A DNA stretch of 64,000 bases from Kappaphycus alvarezii (Eukaryota > Rhodophyta > Florideophyceae > Gigartinales > Solieriaceae). Made by a program: the position numbers and the translations under genes. The DNA lies in the NCBI GenBank assembly GCA_002205965.3, contig NADL03000047.1, positions 484,085 through 548,084 of the forward strand, given 5' to 3'. Below the pieces are notes generated by a model. The model ran no database searches and had not been told where the DNA came from. It was given only the letters and a program-made list of their open reading frames with translations. This document shows, piece by piece, positions 22,930 to 33,007 of the stretch. Within the stretch, counting starts at the first letter, position 1; each line of letters opens with the position of its first letter.

Positions 22930-25610
22930 AATCCGAAATCGTCTATGCCGATCCTTTTGTTGTGTATCTTTAAAGAGGGTATGAAGAGTATGCGAAATGC
23001 GAGGGGCAATACGGGAGAGTTGGAAGTGAGCGAAATGAGTTGTGGCTCTCCAGATGTACAGTGTGTGTACAGTATGTACTGTACTGTACAGTGTCTTTTA
23101 TTCATTTTAGATGATATTATTTAGAGGGGGAAATTTGGTGTGTTTTAATGATTGAAAATTAGGTTAGCCTGTGCGCACTGTCTAGCATTAACATTTTGTC
23201 CGACAACTTGGGACGCCAGTCGACCCGCGTCTTGCAGCCAGTGCAAAGCTGCGAAACATGGTTGGAGTGGTGTGGAGAGAGAGCGCCTTATTTTCACAAA
23301 CAGGCCGGTCACGCATCAACTGACGTGCATTTCATCTCATATCTGGAATCTAATGACCGCATTTCCCTTGCAAAACGGCCACTCTAGATCACTGCTACCT
23401 TGAACTAGAAAAGTATAATATCACCCCTTCCTCAGAGGCTTGAGGTGACTGGGGGGCATGAACAAGGCAGGGTGAAACCCTTTTTGATTTCGCAATATCT
23501 CTCTCGAGAAACCCAGTCTGAACATTACAACAGGCCGAATCTCATCAAAGCGCGAAACATGGGGTAAGGGACACCCTAGCTGCATTGGTTTATCCTCCTA
23601 GTGTTCACTGTATTGTGCATGTTTCTGGATAGGCTTTGGACAATGGAAAGGGATGGTTTTTTGATAGAGGATTATTGTGGCCATAATCGACCATCTCCAC
23701 ACATTTCTCAGGTGCAACTATACAATGCCCACCACGCAATCTCAATTGGGTGCAGGGCTACAAGAGACACAGCCCAAATTTTCAAAGCAGAGGTTGCTAG
23801 TACCTTGCAGCACGTCACATATTTCACTCATGTATCAAATGATGCGTAGGCAAAAAGTGTTTTGCGGACATAGTTTCGAGGCAGGGGGAGAGTGACGGTC
23901 GGATGTAGTGTCGCGTTCTGTTGTGAGGCATCATGACAAGGGTGACTCGATGCCGTTCATAACGATAGGAGGGGAGTGGGCGTTGCATTGGAATTAGGTC
24001 CACCCCAATTTCCACAATGTTGAAAACGAGTTTTGGCTGTGACTGGCCGTGCGCATGAGAATATTGTGAGCTCGGAATTTATGTAAAGAAGATGATGTTG
24101 GACATGTGACATGCATCGTAATAGAGTGTTGGAAAATGACCAGCAATGATTGTCATGCTTGATGCTCAAACAGCAGAGATGTGGAGACATGGCAAGCAGT
24201 GCGAGGTGACTGCATAACAATTGCAAAACAGGTCTGGTCTAACATTTCCAGGTTGCGTTGTCTCTGTTGTCATCATCTTGTGTTTGAGAAATATTACGCG
24301 CCAGTCTCTCCAGAGTGGCAACAGTGGCAAACTATGGAGTCTATGTACTGTACTTTTATGATGTATAGTAGACTTGAGAATCTATTCGTCGAGAACAAAG
24401 GTACTATCGGTGTGACTGTGGAGAACCAGTTACAGCATCATTCACGGACTGCTTGTATGGACTTGATGTTTCTCCCCTTTTTCGCTACTCATTGACGACC
24501 TTTAAAGATCGCCCAAGTAAACCTTTAGGGGGTGCCATGTTTCTTGTGTGTCTTTCTTACATTCCACCGTGAGTCGCAGCGAAAAGATGTGCCCCACTGT
24601 AGATAGTTTTTTCAATTAAGAATTATGGACATTTGAGTGGTAGGGGTCTCTCAGATGGCAGGATTGTGCGGCGTTGGCCTGAGATCTTACAATTGTGTGA
24701 GCACCATTGAGGCTCCATCAAAAGGAAATCTTACAGGACATCTTCTTTTCCTTTTGTCCTTGAGGGAGGTGAACAACAGGAATTGTAGCCACATATTCTC
24801 AAGGTCAAGTCTGAATATAGCGGCAACTAGTAAGTAACGGGATGACGGACTTGAGTGAGCATTGCAGGTTTGTCCCAGCACCGCAAGTTTTTGTGCCTCG
24901 TGTAGGGGCCATTATTAGCTGTTACACAGATTTTCGTAATGAAGAGTTGAGGTTTTTGCGAGTATCTCTATTACAGTAGGGCTGCGAATCTGTAGGGCTC
25001 AGATGAAGATTGTTGAGAGAACATGCATGTGAGGGCCCGGAATTGAGATGTGGCAGTTTCACAACTCTGCACGCTTTCCTCATCAGAATTTGAATTTGTA
25101 ATTTCCATGTGATTTTAGGGCATGTGAATTTTACGAGTGTGATGTTGAATGTTGTGACCATTTTCTCCATTTGGTTGACACGGTCGCGTAGTAGATACGG
25201 TGCAAACCGCGATTATACGGTACTGAATACGTTTCCGGTGGGAGGTTGCAATACTGTAGTTCAAGTGTCATCCTCCTCCGATCAGGGGATGCGCACTACA
25301 GCAACGAATGGCACTACAAGAGTCGAATTCGGCCCATTCAATTATGGTTGGCCTATGTTGATGGGGTCTGTGAGGTATGCCCTTTATGAAAGTTGTAAAG
25401 ATATTTTTTCGTAAGTCCTCTTTTTACAAGGTTATGAGTTGTTTTGCTTTATCCTCAAAATTACACCGATTGCAGTTCCATGGTCCACTTTCAGTTTCAA
25501 CAACTGTGCCTGACAACTTTTTCCCTTCAGCTGTAATAGCAACAAATCCCACGCAAACGGTCCGCCACGTGCCGTGCGTTGATGTCACTAGGTTGAAAAG
25601 TTGAGTTGTC
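22930..25610. other. no gene recognised; GTACAG-rich patch at 23.05-23.10 kb
   Basis: Only short frames on both strands (at most 104 codons, 24,181-24,495 +), none with a recognisable motif. At 23,056-23,094 alternating GTACAG/CTGTAC words form a low-complexity palindromic patch of the kind seen again at 28.2 kb, 28.6 kb and 40.0 kb and in the copia LTRs. Confidence 0.45.
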
Positions 25611-25619
25611 GACTACAGC

Positions 25620-26110
25620 TAGAGAGGCATTGAGCATTTCAAGTGCGGAGGATGCGGCAAGTTGCGTGTGTCCCAGCTGCCAAACAAAGCAAGCGACAAC
25701 GGTTTGATCACTTCATAGTGAAAAGTACAGCGAATGAAGATCTCTGTGAAAGGTAGCGTGATTATGTAGAGATTGTGGTCGGCATACCGTACCCAAGGTC
25801 GCATGTTCTCGAAAACGACGCGTCTGCGAAACGTCTGGTTATGGATCACGGGAGATTGTTGGCTTGTACTTGTGGGTACGCATTTTGCAAACAGTGATTG
25901 ACTTGCGGTATGAGAGGCAATAGAATGGTGAACAAGTTGCTGCGCGACCAAAAAACGGCAGTTTTTCATCCTTGGTTGCCTCCATAAATCCGATGTTTTG
26001 TCGTGCACTATGGCAGCGCAGCTCCTTATCCTTGTTGTCATAACGACTTTTTTCTTGTCGCGGAACAACAGAATATTGCCCCAAACGAGGTCTCGTATCA
26101 ATATTTGGCA
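25620..26110 (-). repeat. dispersed unrecognised coding-like repeat, copy 2
   Basis: Partner of 10,690-11,175 on the opposite strand. The longest frame here is 194 codons (25,619-26,203). The frame whose peptides best match the other copy is a different one (ARQNIGFMEATKDEKLPFF, then HSLYFS and VVACFVWQLGH). It is less AT-rich than copy 1, as expected if copy 1 drifted within the AT-rich block. Confidence 0.6.
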
Positions 26111-26225
26111 TGGAATGGATTTGCAAGAGGTGTATGGACCATTGTGGAGCCTAGTTTTGTACATTACAGTACCTGTTTGGTTTGTGTGACAAATCCTAGT
26201 CAAAAGCTATCTCGTTCTTGTACCT

Positions 26226-26270
26226 GTACCACCAGCACCCTCACCAGCACCAGTAGCAGTAGCAGCTCGA
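26226..26270. repeat. CAG/CAC-type trinucleotide-rich simple repeat
   Basis: An imperfect run of CACCAG, CAGTAG and CAGCAG words. No coding context was established. Confidence 0.6.
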
Positions 26271-26752
26271 TGCAGTGTAACGATCGGGCAACATGCGCAT
26301 TTGGACGCAAGACCCAAATTGTCAGCAAACGTTGAAATCCTGGTAATTCAATTGCGTATAATTACATTACATAGTTTCAGCGATGAGGCAGGCTTTCGAG
26401 AGTCTAGCTTCCATCGTCAGCTCATCATGGGCAGCGAAATTGACCTCGCGAAAAGCGCGACAGTATTTTCCTAGACTCTAAAAAAAAATTCAACCTCGAG
26501 TGTCACGAAACGCACATACAATTGCTCCTGCCCAATCAGCCGCCTTGTCGCATCATTCCAGCTCTGGCCAATGTGTATGCGATGAATTAGGTTTCTCGAA
26601 GAATCTCTACAGTAGATCCACAGCTACAGACTGTCACTGTCGTGCGGCGTCGACTGCAACCTGGAAACAAAATTAGGCGTGGCGCGGCGAAGGAGCAAAC
26701 GTTTTTTTTCCGACGACGCGTTGTGTTGCAAAAAGGGCCTGTATGATGAAAT

Positions 26753-27414
26753 CAGTCTTTACTGCGTTCATCGCCATGCTCTGCCCATTGATGCTTTCGT
26801 AATTTGTTTGACTTTTCAAAACCCTGTCCACAGCGATCGCAGCGAAACGGAGTTCGCCGTGAACTAGAGCGAATGCCTCTGAAAGTTTGGTTTCTGATGA
26901 AACGAGGCTCCACACAGACGGCAAGTGTATCCGCGGCTCTGCTCGGCGACAGACGCACAGAATGAGATGAGGCAAGCAAAGAGGGTGAGTAAGTGAGACA
27001 ATAGAAAGCAGGATAAAAGGGAGAGAGAAAGGAGATAGCGTACTCGCCTGTGTAAATTGTCGACATGTCGCTCCTTGTGATGCTTGCGTCCGAATACCAG
27101 GCCGCAATACTCGCAGCGAAACTGCTTTAATTCGCCAGACTCTGTGCGAGATCTGGAGGATTTGGAGTGTTCTCCGGCGGACGGGAGACCTTTGTTGCGG
27201 GGGACGGGTCGACGGAGCGGTGGGACTTGGTTGGAACGGTGAGAGGAGTAGGAGGGCTTTGGTTTTGGGGTAGAGGATGGAGTATCGGTGGTGTGGTGGG
27301 GGTGTGTAGGGCGGGGACGGTGGTGTTGGAGGAGGAGGTGGATGGGCGAGGGGGTGTGATTCCTCGCTGATCGAGGAAATGCTTGAAGCAGACTTGTGTT
27401 AAATCACCGTCCAT
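26753..27414 (-). pseudogene. C2H2 zinc-finger gene, split and probably damaged
   Basis: Three C2H2 finger units are visible on the minus strand. Finger 1 is at 27,048-27,121 (FRCEYCGLVFGRKHHKERH), a middle unit at about 26,870-26,940 (YTCRLCGASFHQKPNFQRH) and finger 3 at about 26,760-26,850 (FRCDRCGQGFEKSNKLRKH). A plausible start is ATG at 27,414, opening a 75-codon Pro/Ser/Thr-rich exon (MDGDLTQVCFKHFLDQRG). It joins finger 1 in frame through a 68-nt GT-AG intron at 27,122-27,189. A second intron probably begins at about 27,047, with a GC or GT donor. The middle unit and finger 3 are in different frames only about 15 nt apart, too close for an intron, so the gene looks frameshifted or the middle unit is dead. 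A nuclear DNA- or RNA-binding role is typical of the family; the target is unknown. Confidence 0.55.
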
Positions 27415-28130
27415 GTGTGGGGGAGAGCAAGGGGTGGGGAGAATTGGGTCAGATGCGGATGGATGGATGGAACAAGGGAGGTGAGTGGATGGGGGTGTAA
27501 AGGCGGGGACAGGAGGATTGAGAGACGGGAGTGGATGGAGTGGGAGGGGCGAGTAGAGTAAGTAGAATGGCGGAAGCGTCGGAGGGATCTGCGGGCATCG
27601 CTGTGCAGAAGAGAGTGTGTGAAGGAATGGAATGACGAGAGACACAAGAGTTGTCTCGAGGTGTAACACCTTGTTGGTGGTGGAGCGTCTGTTTAGATGA
27701 CAAGAGGAGATTGAAATCGGGGTGTATGGATAGATAAATTGTGTCATGGGGAGGGGGCTGCAGTCGGGGCGAATGGGGGAATGCGGTGTGAAGGAAAGTT
27801 TTTTGTGGTGTATTCGTCGGTATGAAACAAAGTTGGGGTGTTGTTGCGTCATGTTGAGACGTGGTCGCGGGGCTGTTCTATTACGGTAGGTCGAGGAATT
27901 TGAAAGCGGGGGAAGATTTGTGTCATGTCTTTCACTGTACGTTACTGTACTTTAGTTTCACGCCAACAGCTCGAAATCCATGACTACGGGTCACTGTAAC
28001 AATTACAAAATGGTGCCAATGAGTCTCGAGGCGATTGTATTCATTATTCAAAAGTTGCCCTCCCTGTGCCACCCAAACAAACAACCAACAGATATTACCC
28101 CTTTTAATAATACATTTATAAATTTTCTAG
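27415..28130 (-). promoter_or_regulatory. pyrimidine-rich upstream region of the zinc-finger gene
   Basis: Minus-strand DNA upstream of the ATG at 27,414 is strongly C/T-rich for several hundred bases (CTCCACTCCC-type runs). A 241-codon frame through it (27,127-27,852) is almost entirely Pro, Ser, Thr, His and Leu and is explained by composition. Long CT-rich leaders before starts are common in fungal promoters; that reading is inference. Confidence 0.35.
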
Positions 28131-28159
28131 ACCATCATCCTACTTTGTGTACATGAGGT

Positions 28160-28720
28160 CCATGCCATTTTCTCTCTACTGTACTCTCACTACTGTACAC
28201 TGTACTACAGTATACACTGTATTGTACCGTACCGTATTTGAATGGTGCCATGCACATGCATGCCGTGAGCAAATTTGGAAATTTGCAATCCTCAAATAAA
28301 TATCTCTCAAAACGCACTGTCAGTGCTCACGGTATACGCCCACGCAGATAAAATAGCATCTGCCTCTGATTACCCAAAGTCTTTGCACCCTACCTCCATA
28401 AATAAAACCTGACGTCAACTGTTGACGACTTGACAGTACCCCTTGATGCCTGCCTATACAAACTGCTAAGACAGCGGCCCTGTGCCCGCTCGTTATACAG
28501 ATATACTGTAATGCATCCTACTCTACCATGGGTGCCCCCTGGTCTCTAACCACTGTAATGTAAACTCAACCATACATAGGTACAGTACGTACAGTACGTA
28601 AAGCTACTGTACCTACATATCCACACGAATCATTCAGGTTGCCGTTGCAAGCAATTGTTTCCGTTTTCAATCCAACCATCAACAGCTTTCGCCTGCGCCT
28701 GCGCCTGCGCCTCCCCTTTA
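28160..28720. repeat. CTGTAC/GTACAG patches and a GCGCCT run
   Basis: At 28,180-28,240 and 28,580-28,616 the sequence is built of CTGTAC, GTACAG, TACGTA and similar palindromic words. At about 28,691-28,714 there are four near-perfect GCGCCT units. No gene is recognised between them. Confidence 0.6.
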
Positions 28721-28899
28721 TTTCAAACTTGGCCCATTTCGATCCTCATTCTCAATCGAGCCAATCGCTGAAGACTTTTAAACATTAGCTCAGCATTTTA
28801 TGATTCCATTCCGCGTCGTGTGATATCGCATCGACAGAAAGCAAAGTAAAAAGTATCATACATCTCCTCATTCTGAAACACTACTCTGTCGCGTAATCG

Positions 28900-29920
28900 G
28901 CCCCATCGCCATCCTCATGCCGCGACCTTGTCGTCTAGGTGAAACCACCTTGACATTCACCAACCTTCACCTCGCAACATCTGCACCAAACAAACAACAT
29001 TCTATTCCTCAACTCGAATAATTCATTCTTTCATTTTCCTCAAACATAGAGCCCTCTTTCCCATTTTCGCACCAAACGCCACACCCGTACAAAGTCCACC
29101 ACTCCTACGACAACCTACTTTTCCCGCCCCTCCCCCCTCCCCGCGCGTCTTTTACGACGTCCAATCCACTGCTCTCCTGTCCTCGCTTGTCACATCCACC
29201 TTACAACCGTCCTTGCCCGTCTCGCCCCACAGTCTCCGCAACTCTGGGCCACCTACAACCAACGCGACCTCACCCTCTTGACCCACCGTCCACCCCTTTC
29301 ACTCCCTCATTCATATCCATTCTTTCACCAACATACCCTTGCTTTTTGACTGCCCCTTGCCTCAGGAGCACGACCCCAATCACCGCCTGCACCCAACTCG
29401 TCTTGCACTTGTGTCATACATCATACAAATCGGCTATCACCGCTCAGTTGCCCCGCCACGGGCAGCCCCATCAATCTTCCCTGCACCACACCGTTGCCGT
29501 TGCCATTCCATCACGCCCCCGCTCCACACAGTACGGATTTTTCAACAAATGGCCAAACCATCCGTCTCCAAAATGCTACACACGTCCTCAATACGGAAAA
29601 CGCTTGTTCCCTGCCGCTTTGCCAACTCGTAGCACACCCACACCACCTGCTCAAAGGTACCCATCCGCAACGCCAACAGGAAATGTCTGCAACCACCCGT
29701 CCGTTCCAAACGCCACTCAAACTACCACCCCACTTTCCGCTTCTGCAGAAACACGACAGACACAAACTAGACCAAGCTCCGCAAGACCACTACTGTGCTT
29801 TACCATAGCTGTGAATCCACGAAACCCACATTTCCTCTACTGCAAAACCCTTTCCAGCAACCCACACTTCCTGTCAACAGTACAGAAACCTCATCATACC
29901 TGGAAACAACGATGAGAAGA
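28900..29920 (+). other. C/T-rich tract, doubtful coding
   Basis: The plus strand is C-rich for about 1 kb, which opens long frames (242 codons at 29,187-29,915, 97 and 104 codons in the other frames). All three frames are rich in Pro, Ser, Thr, His and Arg and have no motif, so composition explains them. The tract lies just upstream of the coding-like remnant at 29.93 kb and may be its 5' region. Confidence 0.35.
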
Positions 29921-29924
29921 GCGT

Positions 29925-30360
29925 GCTACAAATCCTCTGCCACTAGGAGGCCGCGGCATTCCAGTTTTATTCCAAACCATTTGGTTTCGATGGTCGCCTC
30001 ACAGAGAATGCCGCCGTCCGCAGGATTGTCAAACCTGATCGAATCGACGAGTTTGCGAGCAAGCCAAAGCCACAAACAAAGTTTTTCAAAGCCCTTGCGG
30101 CGAGGTTGGATCCAAACGACAAATGTAGATCTCTCGCTTAGTTGGATGCCCTCTGCAAGAGAAAAGCTTCGGCTATTTGACTCTCGGAAGATATAGTCAA
30201 TCTCTGCAAAGTCATTGGCTTCAATAACACAGCCTCATCTAGACTAATTCGCAATTTTGTCGCAGCGCACATGAAATGTTGCTGTTTGTCATATTCCGTG
30301 TCCTGGGACACTGACTGCAGGGGACTGAAAAAGGCTATGGAAGACCGAATAACGGAATAG
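29925..30360 (+). pseudogene. broken gene for an unrecognised protein
   Basis: One plus-strand frame reads as convincing protein for about 140 codons although at least two stops interrupt it. It begins near AAAFQFYSKPFGFDGR, continues with RIVKPDRIDEFASKPK and FFKALAARLDPNDK, then LCKVIGFNNTASSRLIRNFV, and ends with a stop at 30,360. Residue mix, lack of low complexity and continuity across the stops point to a once-functional gene. Its helical, basic character would suit a DNA-binding or transposase N-terminus, but no family is recognised. Confidence 0.45.
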
Positions 30361-31340
30361 ATAGCTGATTTAATGGCGTTTTTATCGATCAAAGGCGGAC
30401 TTTCGCAGCTTTCATTGTTCCAAAGAATGTACTGGACAGTCGCAACACTCGAGCTGCAGGCTAAACCCGCTAGAAGATAAGGTGGACCAACTGGCCGGTC
30501 ATGACCTATGGACTGGCCAACTTTCACCTCTTGTGTTGACAATTTGGGTGACAATTTAACAGCTTGAACCATGATGCAAACTGGCTGTGACCTATAGACA
30601 GCTCAACTTTCACGTTTGAAGTTGAATCTTGGTGTATCAAGTCTATCATCTTTGACTCACTCTGCAATTAGGCTGTTGAACCCCTTTATGTCAACGCAGT
30701 GCAACTGCACTACAGTCACTTTGATTACTTGGATGCTGTAGAAAGTTGGAATTGGTAGGGTTAGTTGTTGTTGCTCCAGTCAGCCAGAACGACGCCTGGA
30801 GTGTCCTTTATGTAGAGAAAGATTTTCGAGGGCTGCTAGAGATTTTCGGCACCTGAGACGTAGTGAGCGTTCCGACTGGCCACCATCCTCTTGTTCGGAG
30901 GTGCTCTCTAGGAAGATGGCTTCAATATTAATAGCTCCTGTCTGGGCTGTATAAATTTGGCTCTTCCGTGAGCTACTGTACGTACGAATCAAAGTTCATA
31001 TCTTCCTGTACGTACGAGTATTCCAACTGATGCTACGACTAGAGTGCTACCTAGCATCACCCTGTTTTGGTTCATGACAAAAAGCGCCCATTCCCAGACA
31101 GATGGAACAGTATGGTTCTGAGTACCCATCGGTAGCACCAAGTGATTTTATTGTCAGAACTACTTTTATTCATCCATAGCGTTATTCATTTGGAAGCTCC
31201 TTGCAGTACTTAATGGTCTGTAGTCTGGTTTGAGTAGAAGATAAAACACGACATTTTTTGACACAAGAAACAAGATCAGACACCGGTTGTAAAGACACGC
31301 CTACAGACCATGAGGCGACAAATACATTGGTTATTTCGGC
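30360..31340. repeat. no gene; a 50-bp motif occurs twice
   Basis: AACTGGCYG...TGACCTAT, followed by CAACTTTCAC, occurs at 30,489-30,540 and again, diverged, at 30,579-30,628. Around 30.97-31.02 kb the word GTACGTACGA occurs twice. No coding sequence is recognised. Confidence 0.45.
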
Positions 31341-31349
31341 TAATTGTCT

Positions 31350-31880
31350 CATTTTGTTTTGAACAATTCGAGAAGACTAATATGAACTTTATTTGTAGCT
31401 GATGTGGATATAAAGGACATCACAAGAATCAACTGTCGAAATCCACACCGGAATAATCTTTGTATGTTTTTTAGAAGGAGGATTAGTCCAGAGCCACATT
31501 TTCGGTGAATAAGCAGCATGCTCATCAGTTGTGGATCATCAGTAATGTTCTCAGAAGCATCATCATGAGGTACAGGTGCAGAAAGTTCATTCTCACTGGG
31601 ATCACTGGATGTGTCAGATGATACAGTTTCAACTTTACTGGACATTTAGCTCAAGTCAGTGTCAGCATAGCCTTCATCTTCAAACTGATCATGGTCTTCC
31701 GAGCCAGAGGACTCGTCAAACCTTACATCTCGTGACACAATCACCTTTCCTTTCTGATCGTCCCACAACCTGTATCTGTGATATGATGTCCGTGGCCACC
31801 TTGTGATTTTCGTTACTTTTCCGAAGGTGGACAGGGATCCTATTTTTGGGATACTTTTTCGATGCTCCATAATGGCCAAT
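31350..31880 (-). mobile_element. Ty1/copia pol scrap (end of integrase)
   Basis: The minus strand encodes YRLWDDQKGKVIVSRDVRFD, the signature of the copia integrase C-terminal region just before RT, followed by an acidic Ser/Asp-rich linker. The matching place in copia-1 reads YKLWDPELHKVVVSRDVRF. Only this fragment remains, broken, with no LTR recognised. It is older than the copia array at 47-64 kb. Confidence 0.7.
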
Positions 31881-31944
31881 CATGCTAAGACAGCTGTCTC
31901 ATAGTCAGGGAGGACCACTAGGACCCAACGGACCCTCTTCAGGT

Positions 31945-32030
31945 CCAATCGACCCACACGTGTACTGGACAACTCAGACAACTCACCCACGTGTCGAGAT
32001 AACAACTATGACACGTGGCTAAGGGAACTT
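31945..32030. promoter_or_regulatory. cluster of three CACGTG sites
   Basis: ACACGTGT, CCACGTGT and ACACGTGG lie within about 80 bp. CACGTG is the bHLH E-box/G-box core and also recurs in the copia LTRs of this window, so this may be the remains of an LTR promoter next to the copia scrap. Confidence 0.4.
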
Positions 32031-32200
32031 GTCAACTATGTGGACAACCTAACAACTTGACAGTATACCTTTACTGTCAGCTAACTGTCATCTACAGTCA
32101 AGCACTGTTGAGATTGTCTATATCTGACACGCTTGGCCAATAACTAGCCAACTAACAGAAACGACACCCGATCACGCTGACTACGTGGACGAGGGCTAAC

Positions 32201-33007
32201 TGTAGCGGCCATCTCGCACAATGAGGGCAACCTTCGTTAAATAACTCTCATAGATGGCCATTTTTGGGACCTTTTCCGTTGCTCGGCCACTTTTGCTGTA
32301 GTTTAGTGTAGTTTAGGAATAGTACTAATGTATTCTGGCTTCGGCCACAGTAAACGCCTCGAGGCAGGCGATTTGTTACCGCAAAGTCTGGTCTTTGGTA
32401 GAAACTTTTCTTCGCAGCGCTAAAGCGTCCCTCGCCGACCTACTACCTTTTCAGTCCCTTTACTACCTCCTCCCTCTCTCTACCCTTGGCCAGTGTAAGT
32501 TCGCGCGCGCACTCCTGGGATTTACCGCGAGGCAGGTGTGCCTTGCACATGTGCGCAGTGTTGGCCACAACTATCCTACTACATTGGTGTTCCGACCTGG
32601 AAGTGTGTTTTTGAAGGAATTCTTTTTCGTTGCTATTTCTTTTCGCCTTACTTCGATCGGTCATTGACAAGGATTGAACCCTTAGCCATATGCTGATTTC
32701 GAAGGCTAGTTGTTGCTTCGAAGTTGTACTTGCTTGTTCTGGATTCGGCTGCCAGCTGTTGGGCCGAATCTGAACTTGGCAAAAGTTTTATTTCCCGAGG
32801 GACAGGGACTTCTTGTCAACTCTACGCTGACTTCAAAGGCCAGCTGTTGCTTCTAAGTTGTACTTGCTGTTTCTGAATTCGGCTGCCAGCTGTTGGGCCG
32901 AATCTGAACTTCATCGACCAAATTTTCCTTCAAGAGGATTTCTAGTATCGGCCGACTTGACACTGTATTGCGGTGTATCTCTGTATTTGAGCTTACTTGG
33001 CCGTGAA
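32201..33007 (+). other. candidate 5' LTR and leader of the gypsy element
   Basis: This is the untranslated stretch before the gag start (ATG at 33,008, MSATPKPPDF). TGTAGCGGCC at 32,201 would be a normal TG start for a gypsy LTR, but no second copy was found at the 3' side, so the LTR call rests on position only. A purine run (GAAGAGAGAGAGGAAGG) at about 39,670 could be the polypurine tract. Confidence 0.3.
32692..32911 (+). repeat. 86-bp leader duplication, each copy with a hairpin
   Basis: Units 32,692-32,777 and 32,826-32,911 are about 90 percent identical and lie 48 bp apart. Each contains the inverted repeat ATTCGGC...GCCGAAT with a 13-nt loop TGCCAGCTGTTGG. The loop is identical in both units. 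The position just upstream of gag suggests a duplicated structural RNA element. Confidence 0.65.

Larger units (their letters stand above)
18720..22930. repeat. cluster of degenerate TACTGCGAGTGG repeats
   Basis: Related blocks recur at 18,722-18,835, 20,229-20,405, 20,775-20,970 and 22,519-22,920. The anchor is TTTACTGYGAGTGG. In the first two copies it is followed by GAACAYAGGGT and ATATGGCGGCGGCG. In the last two it is followed by GTTGGGAGT and ACTTGCATTC. A second anchor, TTGGAAGATRTATTYGAT or close variants, lies at 20,951, 21,641 and 22,903. Spacing differs between copies, so this is a decayed dispersed family, not a satellite. No protein is recognised. Confidence 0.55.

Noticed and set aside
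27127-27852. 241-codon minus-strand frame as one protein
   Set aside because: Its first half is pyrimidine-rich leader. Only the part from the ATG at 27,414 is kept, as exon 1 of the zinc-finger gene, and the last codons fall in the likely 68-nt intron.
29187-29915. 242-codon open frame as a gene
   Set aside because: All three plus-strand frames are open because the strand is C-rich; the product is Pro/Ser/Thr/His repeats without a motif.
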